The translations under genes were made by a program, and so were the position numbers. A stretch of DNA of 45,481 nt from a virus. The DNA is taken from IMG/VR virus record IMGVR_UViG_3300032401_000023, positions 1 through 45,481 of that record; one strand, 5' to 3'. Below, one piece after another: positions 24,986 to 32,737 of this stretch. Below the pieces are notes generated by a model. That model was not told the origin of the DNA, ran no database searches, and saw only the letters and a program-made list of their open reading frames with translations. Each line of letters begins with the position of its first letter. Position 1 is the first letter of the stretch.

Positions 24986-27245
24986 TAGGATTCTCCGGAT
25001 TTGGTGATGCGTTACCATTGGGCTGTTGAGCGGCTGCACCACTAGCCTGCATCATAGCCATTTGCTGCTGCTGTTCAATAATCATTCTATGCATCTTCAT
25101 ATGAAGAAGCACGTTTCTATAACCTTCGGGATTCTCAATCTTGCAGAGTCTACCCGCATCAGAGACTAACCATATACGACAAATCTCACCTTCAATTGCA
25201 TGGTTATCAACATCAGGATCAACTTCAATTGACGGAACTTCCTCTGGTTGAGGTTCGGGTGGTGGAGGCATACCATTCATTTGAGATTGCATAGCTACCA
25301 TCTGGTACTGTTGCATCATCATAGGATCAGGTGGTATCTGCATAGGAGTAGAATTAACTAACTGTACAATCTCCTCATACTGTTTCTGACGGTCAGACTC
25401 TCCAGGAATAATGTAATCAGGAAGTCCAATCGCGCGCCTTAGATAAGGCATATTTTCAGGAGATGCTAGAGTAGCTAAAATTTCCTGGTTATTAGTATCT
25501 AGCAACTGCATGATAGTATCTTTTTGCTGCGACCAAGTTACAGGAAGATTCTCGTTAGCTTCTAGTTCAATACGTCCAATCTTACCTTCTAACTCTGCCT
25601 TGCGTACAAAGACGTTGATGAAATTACCCATCTCATCTTTCGAGACGTTACGTTCATCTTCCTTCATTTCCTTGATATAGAGAGGAATTACCTTAGCAAA
25701 GATATTCTTCCACCACATCGTCAGGGATTTCCACGTAGTCTGTAGACGCTGTAACGCCTGCGCGCGTGACATACTATATTCTGATGCTGTCCTAGAACCA
25801 GACATCTGACCACCGAATAAACTAGGTAACGCGCCCGATACAATCTGTCCCATCTCCTGAATCTTAGAAGCGAATGGTAATACCTCACCGGAAAGTGTAG
25901 CTGTTCTTACCTCATAGAATCCATCAGAAACAGGTTTACCTGACATTGGTGTAGCAGGATAAATACCACCGGGTAATGCCTCTGACTCACGGTATGTCTT
26001 AAAATCTAAGACGCGCGGATTAGCAAAAGTCTGCGGGATACCATGCTCAATAGTCTGTAAGGTAAGTGACACAATGTCATTAGTTATTTCTTGAATGGAG
26101 GTGAGCAGTAACCCGAGAGGATCAAAATGAATATAATCAGATAAAGGATTGTAAAGAATAGTCCAGTAATCATCTAATGCTTCGTTCTCTGCGTCAACTA
26201 CGTTATCGTTTACCATGACGACTTTTGCACCGTCAGGGTATAACTTCTTTAACTCAGGAACATCCTCCTCATTTAACACATTAAATGCAGAAGGTCGTAG
26301 CCAAGAGTTTCTTACCGTAACATTATTATTTGGGAACATTCCCTGATACTGCGGAGAGAGTCTACCCCACTGTTCATGGGTATCATAGATTCCCGAAGCA
26401 CCAGACTTAGGAAGTTTATCACGAAACTCAGGATACTGTTCTAATACATTGGAATAGTGTGTCTCATATGAATAAATAAGGTATGGACAATCCGATTGCT
26501 TACGCGCCCAGATAGGCACCTTAATGTAAAGTCCACCAAAGACTTCCATCATAATGCGCGCTTTAGGATGTTGGAACTCTCCAACTAATCTAGTAGCTGT
26601 AAATTGACTAGTCTGGGTTTCAGGAGAAACCATCATCGCACACTGAGGACAAACATCCATCTCACCATCAGGCATGAACTCGTCAGGATTTGATGCCATC
26701 TCAAATCCGCAGGATGGACATACCTGTGTGCGCGATTCCTCAGTTACATCCTCATACTTACTTTCTTTATAAGTTCCAAATGCCTTATCTTCCTTTGGAT
26801 AAGAATAACACGCCATCATCCCTTCCGTACAATAGATAAAGAGTGCATGAAGCCAAAGGAGAGGCGCATCATTATGACGGAAGATTAACTCAGCAATTTT
26901 ATCACCTGCCCTTGCGGTGGTAACGTCGAGAGGATTATCTGCATCGTCAGGAAAACAAGTGATAGAAGGAACAGTAATAGAAAGAGCCGCGATAATACTT
27001 TCAAGATATGCCCGAAATACGTTAACAGGCTTATCGTAATATGACTGATCATTGCCTTCACGTTCATTTTCAGGGATTCTCCAATCGTGCGCGACTTCAC
27101 TATAGAAATGGTACTGTAAGTTATCCCATAGTAATTTAAGCTTACGCCATGTACGTAACTGCCTATCGCGCGCAGCTCTATCCTCTTTGTCGAAATGATC
27201 GACAACTTGCTTCAAGAGACGTTTGATTTCGTCGTCTAATTTCAT
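24966..27245 (-). CDS. portal protein with an inserted zinc ribbon
   Basis: A 759-residue protein (start ATG 27245) of P22-portal-like length. It has an acidic/basic N-terminal helical part (RTWRKLKLLWDNLQY) and a core containing DPLGLLLTSIQEITNDIVSLTLQTIEHGIPQTF. Downstream come SGSRTASEYSMSRAQALQRLQ and WWKNIFAKVIPLY, typical of portal stem and wing helices. The C-terminal 100 residues are Met/Gln/Pro-rich. Unusually, residues 176-202 hold CPSC and CPQC, a likely zinc ribbon in the wing region. It lies just after the terminase block and before the scaffold. Confidence 0.8.
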   Translation of the reverse strand: MKLDDEIKRLLKQVVDHFDKEDRAARDRQLRTWRKLKLLWDNLQYHFYSEVAHDWRIPENEREGNDQSYYDKPVNVFRAYLESIIAALSITVPSITCFPDDADNPLDVTTARAGDKIAELIFRHNDAPLLWLHALFIYCTEGMMACYSYPKEDKAFGTYKESKYEDVTEESRTQVCPSCGFEMASNPDEFMPDGEMDVCPQCAMMVSPETQTSQFTATRLVGEFQHPKARIMMEVFGGLYIKVPIWARKQSDCPYLIYSYETHYSNVLEQYPEFRDKLPKSGASGIYDTHEQWGRLSPQYQGMFPNNNVTVRNSWLRPSAFNVLNEEDVPELKKLYPDGAKVVMVNDNVVDAENEALDDYWTILYNPLSDYIHFDPLGLLLTSIQEITNDIVSLTLQTIEHGIPQTFANPRVLDFKTYRESEALPGGIYPATPMSGKPVSDGFYEVRTATLSGEVLPFASKIQEMGQIVSGALPSLFGGQMSGSRTASEYSMSRAQALQRLQTTWKSLTMWWKNIFAKVIPLYIKEMKEDERNVSKDEMGNFINVFVRKAELEGKIGRIELEANENLPVTWSQQKDTIMQLLDTNNQEILATLASPENMPYLRRAIGLPDYIIPGESDRQKQYEEIVQLVNSTPMQIPPDPMMMQQYQMVAMQSQMNGMPPPPEPQPEEVPSIEVDPDVDNHAIEGEICRIWLVSDAGRLCKIENPEGYRNVLLHMKMHRMIIEQQQQMAMMQASGAAAQQPNGNASPNPENPNGQVTQ

Positions 27246-27256
27246 GGTTAATACAT

Positions 27257-27688
27257 TTAGAATTTTACGTTCGCCCAAGGATTATTTGACCGTGGCATCA
27301 TTTGATTACCACCCAGAGGTTGCCGAAAATTATTAGGTGATGCAGCTTTTTGTTTTCCCGGTAAAGGTTGCTGACCACCCATCATTCTCATAGCATTTCC
27401 AGCCTTTCCAACACCTCTCATAATATTAGTTAGTTTACTTGCTGAAGGCGCTAGACCCCTCGCTGCTCCTAATACACCCTTTCCTGCTGCACCCATAGCA
27501 CCTGTAGCTGCACCCATAGCACCCGCGCCTAACGATTGTTTCCAAGAACCTCCAGAAAGTTTCTTACTTGCTGCACCTGTAGCAGCACCAATACCCATAG
27601 CAGCTAATGGTCCAATACCAGGAATAAATGCAGCAGCTATAGGTGCAGCTTTAAGAAGTCCTTTTCCGAGTTTACCCCAGAATCCCAT
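27257..27688 (-). CDS. Gly/Ala-rich hydrophobic protein, 143 aa
   Basis: The N-terminal half is glycine- and alanine-rich with a possible membrane segment (LKAAPIAAAFIPGIGPLAAMGIGAATGAAS) and repeats of GAMGAATGAMGAAGKG. The C-terminal 40 residues are polar and Pro/Asn/Gln-rich. This pattern is seen in small internal or membrane-active virion proteins of podoviruses. It lies directly before the portal gene. Confidence 0.45.
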   Translation of the reverse strand: MGFWGKLGKGLLKAAPIAAAFIPGIGPLAAMGIGAATGAASKKLSGGSWKQSLGAGAMGAATGAMGAAGKGVLGAARGLAPSASKLTNIMRGVGKAGNAMRMMGGQQPLPGKQKAASPNNFRQPLGGNQMMPRSNNPWANVKF

Positions 27689-27689
27689 A

Positions 27690-27851
27690 TCACTTCACTC
27701 CATGATTCTTTTTAATTTTATCTGATGGACCAAGACCCTTCTTATTCGATGTAGCATAGAATACTTCTTTTCCATGCTTCTTACCATACTCTTTAATCAT
27801 GGAAGACATGACCTTTTCACCATGGCCTTTGAAGTATTTACTTAACGGCAA
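27690..27851 (-). CDS. small conserved-type phage protein, 53 aa, TTG start
   Basis: The start is TTG at 27851, with AAGGAG seven bases upstream; no ATG gives a complete frame. The product (MPLSKYFKGHGEKVMSSMIK...) contains GHGEKVMSSMIKEYG and KKHGKEVFYATSNKKGL. This arrangement of a helix, then G-K-x-V-F-Y-A-T-x-N-K, is familiar from small proteins encoded near portal genes in many phages, whose role is not known. It begins inside the previous gene and ends one base before the next start. Confidence 0.65.
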   Translation of the reverse strand: MPLSKYFKGHGEKVMSSMIKEYGKKHGKEVFYATSNKKGLGPSDKIKKNHGVK

Positions 27852-28140
27852 TTTCTAACTCCTTCTCAAGTTCCTCGTTCTTACTACGAAGAATCTTAGC
27901 TTTCTCTCTATCTTCTGCTTCTAACATCTGTTGTCTAACACGCCACGGAACATAGCTAGGTTTAATTGGATTTAACTGTGGTTTACCTAAAGGAACTTCA
28001 GGAGTCCTATCCTTATTTAGAAACTCTAATAATAACTCACGCTTCTCAGCCTGCGCGTATTCAAGCTGTGCGCGTAGTACATTACATATAGGACATGAAG
28101 AATCCAATCCGAACCATTTATAGAGGAGTTCTTTGATCAT
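27838..28140 (-). CDS. small coiled-coil protein with CPIC motif, 100 aa
   Basis: ATG 28140 (MIKELLYKWFGLDSSCPICNV) is preferred over the longer frame, because it overlaps the stop of the ART-like gene as ATGA. After the CPIC segment, residues about 20-45 (QLEYAQAEKRELLLEFLNK) and 80-100 (RSKNEELEKELEIAV) are charged helices separated by a proline-rich linker. Similar small proteins occur upstream of portal genes, with no known function. Confidence 0.5.
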   Translation of the reverse strand: MIKELLYKWFGLDSSCPICNVLRAQLEYAQAEKRELLLEFLNKDRTPEVPLGKPQLNPIKPSYVPWRVRQQMLEAEDREKAKILRSKNEELEKELEIAVK

Positions 28141-29156
28141 CGAATTCCCAACTCTCGAAGTCTGTTCCAATCGTAATAATCTAAAATCTTAGGAAGCTCA
28201 TCTGAGAATGAAACGTAGTTAAAGTTCTCAGGACGGACATTAGAATAATTCATATCACGAGAAGTCCCGTCGAGATATTTAATTCCGGGGATTCCCGCAG
28301 CTTGCATATCAGAAGATAGGGCTTTAGGAAGATAAGTTTGTGAACCTAATCTATAAATATCACTTCCTCTAACTGTTACACCAGCTTCAGTTGCCCTATT
28401 AACTGGTTCACCAACATAACGATTACTAGCCAAGTAATCTTTAATAGTCTTAGGTTGTCTACTAATTGAATTATGCCAATCAAGCATCTTATCAATAGCT
28501 TCATCAGGAATTTCAGCTTTTACTATACCACCCCTAACTTTAGTAGGTTGGAGTTTAAGAACATTATGTTTAATTAAAGTACTTAAATAATTACGTGCTC
28601 TAGTTCCATTATTATCATTTGCTAATCGAACTAAACTAGGTAACGCATTATTATCTGTTAGATGGCTAAAATTAGTTAATTGGTAATCTAGTTCATTTAA
28701 AGCATTAACTTTAGCACTACTTCCTAAGGTATAGGGATTACGAACTCTAAATCTTTGACGAGCTGCTGCTGCAACATCATGAAGTTTCTTACCAGAAGGA
28801 AACGTAATTTCTAAAGGATCAAAACTCTTAAACCTATCAAAATAATCTTTGGCAACTTTAGGATTACCCGCTAAATAATGACCATACCCATAAGCTTGCA
28901 CGCCTTCACCAGTCCCTATTTTACTTAAATCAAACTTACTAAATTTAGGTGCACCAGTTCCGTGATATACTATAGCAGCATTACTACCCCCTATAGGCAT
29001 AAGTCCTAAAGCCCGGATAGCAGGATTATCTTGTAAACTTAATAAAAAGTCTCTAACTAAATCAGATGTAGTAGCCGCGTGCATTCGAGAAGTTAAAGGC
29101 TTCCCTTTAATCCATGCATCGCTAGGCCCGATAAATGATGCGCGTCGGTCAGGCAT
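28137..29156 (-). CDS. ADP-ribosyltransferase-like protein (ART-PolyVal type), 339 aa
   Basis: The segment YHGTGAPKFSKFDLSKIGTG (His65) and QAYGYGHYLA (about 87-96) followed by KDYF match the NAD-binding pattern of ART domains found in phage polyvalent proteins. The C-terminal NYVSFSDELPKILDYY would supply the last strand. The gene sits between terminase and portal. I infer a virion-packaged or late-expressed enzyme that may modify host proteins. The catalytic Glu is not unambiguous, so activity is uncertain. It ends in an ATGA overlap. Confidence 0.65.
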   Translation of the reverse strand: MPDRRASFIGPSDAWIKGKPLTSRMHAATTSDLVRDFLLSLQDNPAIRALGLMPIGGSNAAIVYHGTGAPKFSKFDLSKIGTGEGVQAYGYGHYLAGNPKVAKDYFDRFKSFDPLEITFPSGKKLHDVAAAARQRFRVRNPYTLGSSAKVNALNELDYQLTNFSHLTDNNALPSLVRLANDNNGTRARNYLSTLIKHNVLKLQPTKVRGGIVKAEIPDEAIDKMLDWHNSISRQPKTIKDYLASNRYVGEPVNRATEAGVTVRGSDIYRLGSQTYLPKALSSDMQAAGIPGIKYLDGTSRDMNYSNVRPENFNYVSFSDELPKILDYYDWNRLRELGIR

Positions 29157-31705
29157 TAATGATACCTTCTCACACCAACTACTCTATCACTATCTAATCG
29201 CTTAGCTTGTCTGTAGAAGGCGGTCCAGTCATTACTTTCTGTAACCTTTCTAATAAGTTCTTCTTCCTTTTGGATGCGATTCATCTCAACTTGTGCAGTT
29301 GTAACATAACCATCGACTGCATCAACTAGATAACGTAAGCCATCAATCGGGTCATCTCCAGAAAATTCCTTAATGTCCTCTACTTTTCTTTCATCATATG
29401 AACAGGCTTTAATCGCTTCAATAAGTGTTGGACAACAGGAAAAGATTTGCAACTTAGGAATATTATTTTCTGGAATAATAGGAGTGAACTGCGCTGTGTA
29501 TTTCTTATGCGCGACTTCCCCGCCTACACGCAAGACTCTCAGAGCTAATTCCTCATCATAGACTAGGGTTTCAGTAGGAGGTAATACACGGTTCGACTTC
29601 CATCGCAGGTACTCATGAATTAACATTTTACCCGCGACACGCGAACCGGGCTTATTATCTGATAGTTCTATTTCACGCCCTAACGCTTCACTAATCTGCT
29701 GTTGAATGGTATGTTCCTGACCACGATCTTGGCCTGCTGATTTACAGAAACGGATAAGTTTAGGACTTTCCTTATCTATAAATTCTCTAACTTCAGCAGC
29801 CCAGTCGGTAATTCTAGTCTTAGTCCAGTACAACTCTCTATAGATATAAACCCGTTTAGATGGTGAGATTGCAGCAAATCCAATCCAAGTCATCGCAGCA
29901 AATCCCCAGTCACCTATTACGATTCGCGGCCACCATTCTGGAATATTAAATGGTTCAATGACATGTAAAGCATTCTCAGGTTCTTCAGGATAGTGTCTAT
30001 CACGAAATTCATCAAACACCGAACCCTGGAATGCATCCCAATCTCCGTAAAGTTTTGCTCGTTTTTCTGCTTCTGGCAAGGCTTCAAGAGACTTTCTATA
30101 GTTAGGATCAATACCAGGATTATCTAAAAGAGTGGAAAAAATGTAAATACGTTTATTACCACCCTTTCCAATGATAACCTTTCCACCCTCAGGGCAGGGT
30201 TTTACAAACCTATTACGGAACCAAGTATGACCAATATTACCAGGCATACCACAACAACGAATAATAGCTGGTAACGTAGAGTCAGAAGAACGGACTCTGG
30301 TAAATCCTATGTATAAGTACTGATATTCGGTGAATGATGTTATCTCATCAGGCGTAAATAAATTGATTTCTGTTGAGTCATAACGATGAACGTCCTGTTC
30401 ATCCTCACAATGTCCCAAGATAATACGCGCGCCTGAAGGGAATGTCCATGTCATAGTAGACTGATTTAGTTTAGCCCCAAAAGGTTTATAAAACCTGCGT
30501 GTTCTCGGGATGATTTCGTCACGGATCTCAGGATAAGTTCTACGTAAGAAGAGCTGCTTAAACCTTGGATGTTCATGGAACTTATGAATTATACCGTATA
30601 GTAATAAAAGGTCAGTGTTGTGGGTAGGAATACATGCTTCAGTAACAAGGTAAACTCCACCGTCTACTTGTAGGCACTTAGTTGGCACAGTCTCTACTTC
30701 TTCAATCGTATTGATATAATGCCACTTATTTCTAGTAGTATTGTTATTATCCTTATTTCTTACTATATCATGTCTTTTACTTTTACGCGATAAACTAAAG
30801 ACTGGAACTTTAGTTGCAAATCCAATTCTATACCTATCTTTATAATTCTGACCATTTAATACTGATTTGTTTACACTACAATGTGCCTTAATTCCTAAAG
30901 AACGAATTAATTTGAGAGAATCAAGCGCAAGTTTTTCATCTGACAATGAAAGTTCAATCCCACTTCCGTTAGGATTTACAGTACCATCTGTATCCATTAA
31001 TCCCTGAAGTAAAGCAAGTCTTGCATCGAATTCTAAGTTATAATAGAGTTCTGGAATATGTTTGTTACCAAGTAAATTTAAGTCTCTTAGCTCACCTAAA
31101 ATCTTAAAGATACCATATTCGGGTGCCCTATCTCCAGTATTATGTCGAGATAACTCATATACTTGGCCAACTCTACTCACAATCTCATCATCAACTCCAG
31201 TAAATCTAGCAAATTCTGTTGAACCATCTCCTAACCAAACACCTAAAGTATAGGGATCAATTGGATATTTCCAATCTTCTTTTTCAAGTGGTTCTGAAAC
31301 AATAATAGACCATTTATCGGGGCTTGAAAATAGTTCAGACGTTTTTAGAATCTGATAAGTACTAAGTTTATTTCTAGTAAGTTGATTCTTATGAACAATC
31401 CAAAGATGATCAGCATCAGCAATTACTGATATACCAGAATCAAAAGTAATCTTATAGCATTTGTAGTCTATAAAAATCTCTGATTCAAACCATACTATTG
31501 TAGACTTGCCTTCATGATTATAAACAAAATCTCCGGGATGAATATCTTGAATAGTTTTATAACCTTCTGGAGTTGGAATAATAGTATCTAAAGCTAGAGC
31601 TTTCCCGCTGCCAGCACCTCCAGCATATGCAGCTTCCTTAATTGGGAAAGGAAGTCCCAAGAATAACGACTGTTTCTTCGACGGACGCCAAGTATCTTCA
31701 GTCAT
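29156..31705 (-). CDS. terminase large subunit interrupted by an intein
   Basis: An 849-residue precursor. Residues 1-35 and 364-849 form the terminase (521 residues once spliced), and residues 36-363 are an intein. Splicing rejoins Walker A as GAGSGKT. LFLRRTYPEIRDEIIPR and INLFTPDEITSF (Walker B-like) follow, and the nuclease part begins at VIGDWGFAAMTWIGF. The enzyme packages DNA into the head through the portal encoded downstream. Its start codon overlaps the stop of a 54-residue gene (TAATG). Confidence 0.9.
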   Translation of the reverse strand: MTEDTWRPSKKQSLFLGLPFPIKEAAYAGGAGSGKALALDTIIPTPEGYKTIQDIHPGDFVYNHEGKSTIVWFESEIFIDYKCYKITFDSGISVIADADHLWIVHKNQLTRNKLSTYQILKTSELFSSPDKWSIIVSEPLEKEDWKYPIDPYTLGVWLGDGSTEFARFTGVDDEIVSRVGQVYELSRHNTGDRAPEYGIFKILGELRDLNLLGNKHIPELYYNLEFDARLALLQGLMDTDGTVNPNGSGIELSLSDEKLALDSLKLIRSLGIKAHCSVNKSVLNGQNYKDRYRIGFATKVPVFSLSRKSKRHDIVRNKDNNNTTRNKWHYINTIEEVETVPTKCLQVDGGVYLVTEACIPTHNTDLLLLYGIIHKFHEHPRFKQLFLRRTYPEIRDEIIPRTRRFYKPFGAKLNQSTMTWTFPSGARIILGHCEDEQDVHRYDSTEINLFTPDEITSFTEYQYLYIGFTRVRSSDSTLPAIIRCCGMPGNIGHTWFRNRFVKPCPEGGKVIIGKGGNKRIYIFSTLLDNPGIDPNYRKSLEALPEAEKRAKLYGDWDAFQGSVFDEFRDRHYPEEPENALHVIEPFNIPEWWPRIVIGDWGFAAMTWIGFAAISPSKRVYIYRELYWTKTRITDWAAEVREFIDKESPKLIRFCKSAGQDRGQEHTIQQQISEALGREIELSDNKPGSRVAGKMLIHEYLRWKSNRVLPPTETLVYDEELALRVLRVGGEVAHKKYTAQFTPIIPENNIPKLQIFSCCPTLIEAIKACSYDERKVEDIKEFSGDDPIDGLRYLVDAVDGYVTTAQVEMNRIQKEEELIRKVTESNDWTAFYRQAKRLDSDRVVGVRRYH
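30617..31600 (-). mobile_element. intein with LAGLIDADG endonuclease, class 3-like
   Basis: Residues 36-363 of the terminase precursor (328 aa). The first residue is Ala instead of Cys or Ser, and the downstream junction is THN then Thr. Block B is DADHLWIV with Trp102 and block F is KCLQVDG with Cys344; with Thr364 these give the W-C-T set described for class 3 inteins. The endonuclease part has LGVWLGDGS (154-162) and LLQGLMDTDG (232-241). All splice residues are present, so it is probably active. Insertion is exactly between Lys and Thr of the P-loop. Confidence 0.9.
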
Positions 31706-31869
31706 TAGTAACCAGGATCTTTTGCGCGTTCTGCAATCTTATCCCACTCAGCATCAGCTCGGGCAATAATCTCAGCTAACTGCTTTGCTTCACTTGCTCC
31801 ACCCAACTTCACAATAAGAGGCAGAAGTTTAATAGCGAAGTCTAAAGTCGTCTGAAGATTAAGTTCCAT
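31705..31869 (-). CDS. small helical protein before terminase, 54 aa
   Basis: This frame starts inside the end of the lipoprotein gene and ends in a TAATG overlap with the terminase start. The product (MELNLQTTLDFAIKLLPLIV...) has a hydrophobic helix (TLDFAIKLLPLIVKLGG) then a charged helix (SEAKQLAEIIARADAEWDKIAERAK). Tight coupling to the terminase suggests real expression, and a helper role in packaging or lysis is possible. Confidence 0.5.
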   Translation of the reverse strand: MELNLQTTLDFAIKLLPLIVKLGGASEAKQLAEIIARADAEWDKIAERAKDPGY

Positions 31870-32266
31870 TATAAGCACCTGCTACGATGAGGATAAGACG
31901 CGCGCTTGATATAGCCATTAGAATAGGAGTTCTTTTCTCAGGACTCAGGGAAAGGATATTCTCTTTTAACATAGTGTCTAAGATTCCTAACCCCGCATTT
32001 ACCTGAGTAAAGATGTCCTTTTCATTACCCCCTAGTAATGCCTTATCTAAAGCCTTACCAATAATAGAAAGTTTAAGAAAAGATTTCTTCCATGCAATAT
32101 AACCTGCGTCGGAAATGTCCTCTGCGTCATGTGAAGCCTTTACAAGTTCCTGAAGCTGACCAATAGCCACCGCAGTTTGAAGACTTACTATTGCAGTAGT
32201 CTTAATGTGAACAGACGCACATCCCACCAAAAATACAATAAAGAACGGAACTACACGTCTTATCAT
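31859..32266 (-). CDS. putative lipoprotein, 135 aa
   Basis: The N-terminus MIRRVVPFFIVFLVGCAS has two arginines, a hydrophobic stretch and a lipobox ending at Cys16, as expected for a lipid-anchored protein exported by the host. The mature part is helical (SLQTAVAIGQLQELVKASHDAED, LGILDTMLKENIL). With two adjacent membrane proteins it could form part of a lysis or envelope-disrupting cassette, for example as an outer spanin-like partner. It is longer than most Rz1 proteins, so a superinfection-related role is an alternative. Confidence 0.55.
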   Translation of the reverse strand: MIRRVVPFFIVFLVGCASVHIKTTAIVSLQTAVAIGQLQELVKASHDAEDISDAGYIAWKKSFLKLSIIGKALDKALLGGNEKDIFTQVNAGLGILDTMLKENILSLSPEKRTPILMAISSARLILIVAGAYNGT

Positions 32267-32273
32267 ATAAATT

Positions 32274-32477
32274 CTACTTATTTAATGTAGCCCATGACCA
32301 ACCATACTTTGCACCAATGATAGTCACGGCAGCAGCAACTAACTTAAACCACTTAAAGAAGATAGGTGACATTCCATAATCAGCAGGATTATCAATGAGT
32401 CCTGCCGTAACTACAATGAAACTACCAGAAACAAACAGAACTGACCATACCCAGGAATCGCGCTGTGGTAATGTCAT
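32274..32477 (-). CDS. putative holin-like membrane protein, 67 aa
   Basis: Two probable membrane spans are visible: about residues 10-27 (WSVLFVSGSFIVVTAGLI) and about 43-58 (WFKLVAAAVTIIGAKYG). The short length and double-span layout fit a class II-type holin, but no family motif confirms this. It lies between a coiled-coil membrane protein and a lipoprotein. The endolysin is encoded elsewhere, on the opposite strand near 44.7 kb. Confidence 0.5.
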   Translation of the reverse strand: MTLPQRDSWVWSVLFVSGSFIVVTAGLIDNPADYGMSPIFFKWFKLVAAAVTIIGAKYGWSWATLNK

Positions 32478-32737
32478 TTACTTTCTCCTAAATGTCTAAG
32501 AAGTAAATTATATAATTCATCTAGTTTAAATTCAATACGTGTGTCTTGCGCTTTATCTTCTAATGATTTCTGTTCCATTACTGCAATACGTTCGGCACGG
32601 ATATTAATCGCAGCTTCAACTACTGCAATTCTAGTATCTAAGTTCTTAAAAATATAGGCACTTAGTCCAATTGAAACTGTAAGAAGTGTACCTATAATAA
32701 TCATTACTACATCATCGTAAACAGAAGGTTTGGTCAT
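32474..32737 (-). CDS. membrane-anchored coiled-coil protein, 87 aa
   Basis: A single N-terminal span (VVMIIIGTLLTVSIGLSAYIF) is followed by a long charged helix with heptad spacing (RIAVVEAAINIRAERIAVMEQ). This topology resembles small holin accessory or inner-spanin-like proteins. It starts right after the tail-fibre stop and overlaps the holin-like gene by four bases, so these genes are probably one translational unit. Confidence 0.5.
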   Translation of the reverse strand: MTKPSVYDDVVMIIIGTLLTVSIGLSAYIFKNLDTRIAVVEAAINIRAERIAVMEQKSLEDKAQDTRIEFKLDELYNLLLRHLGESK

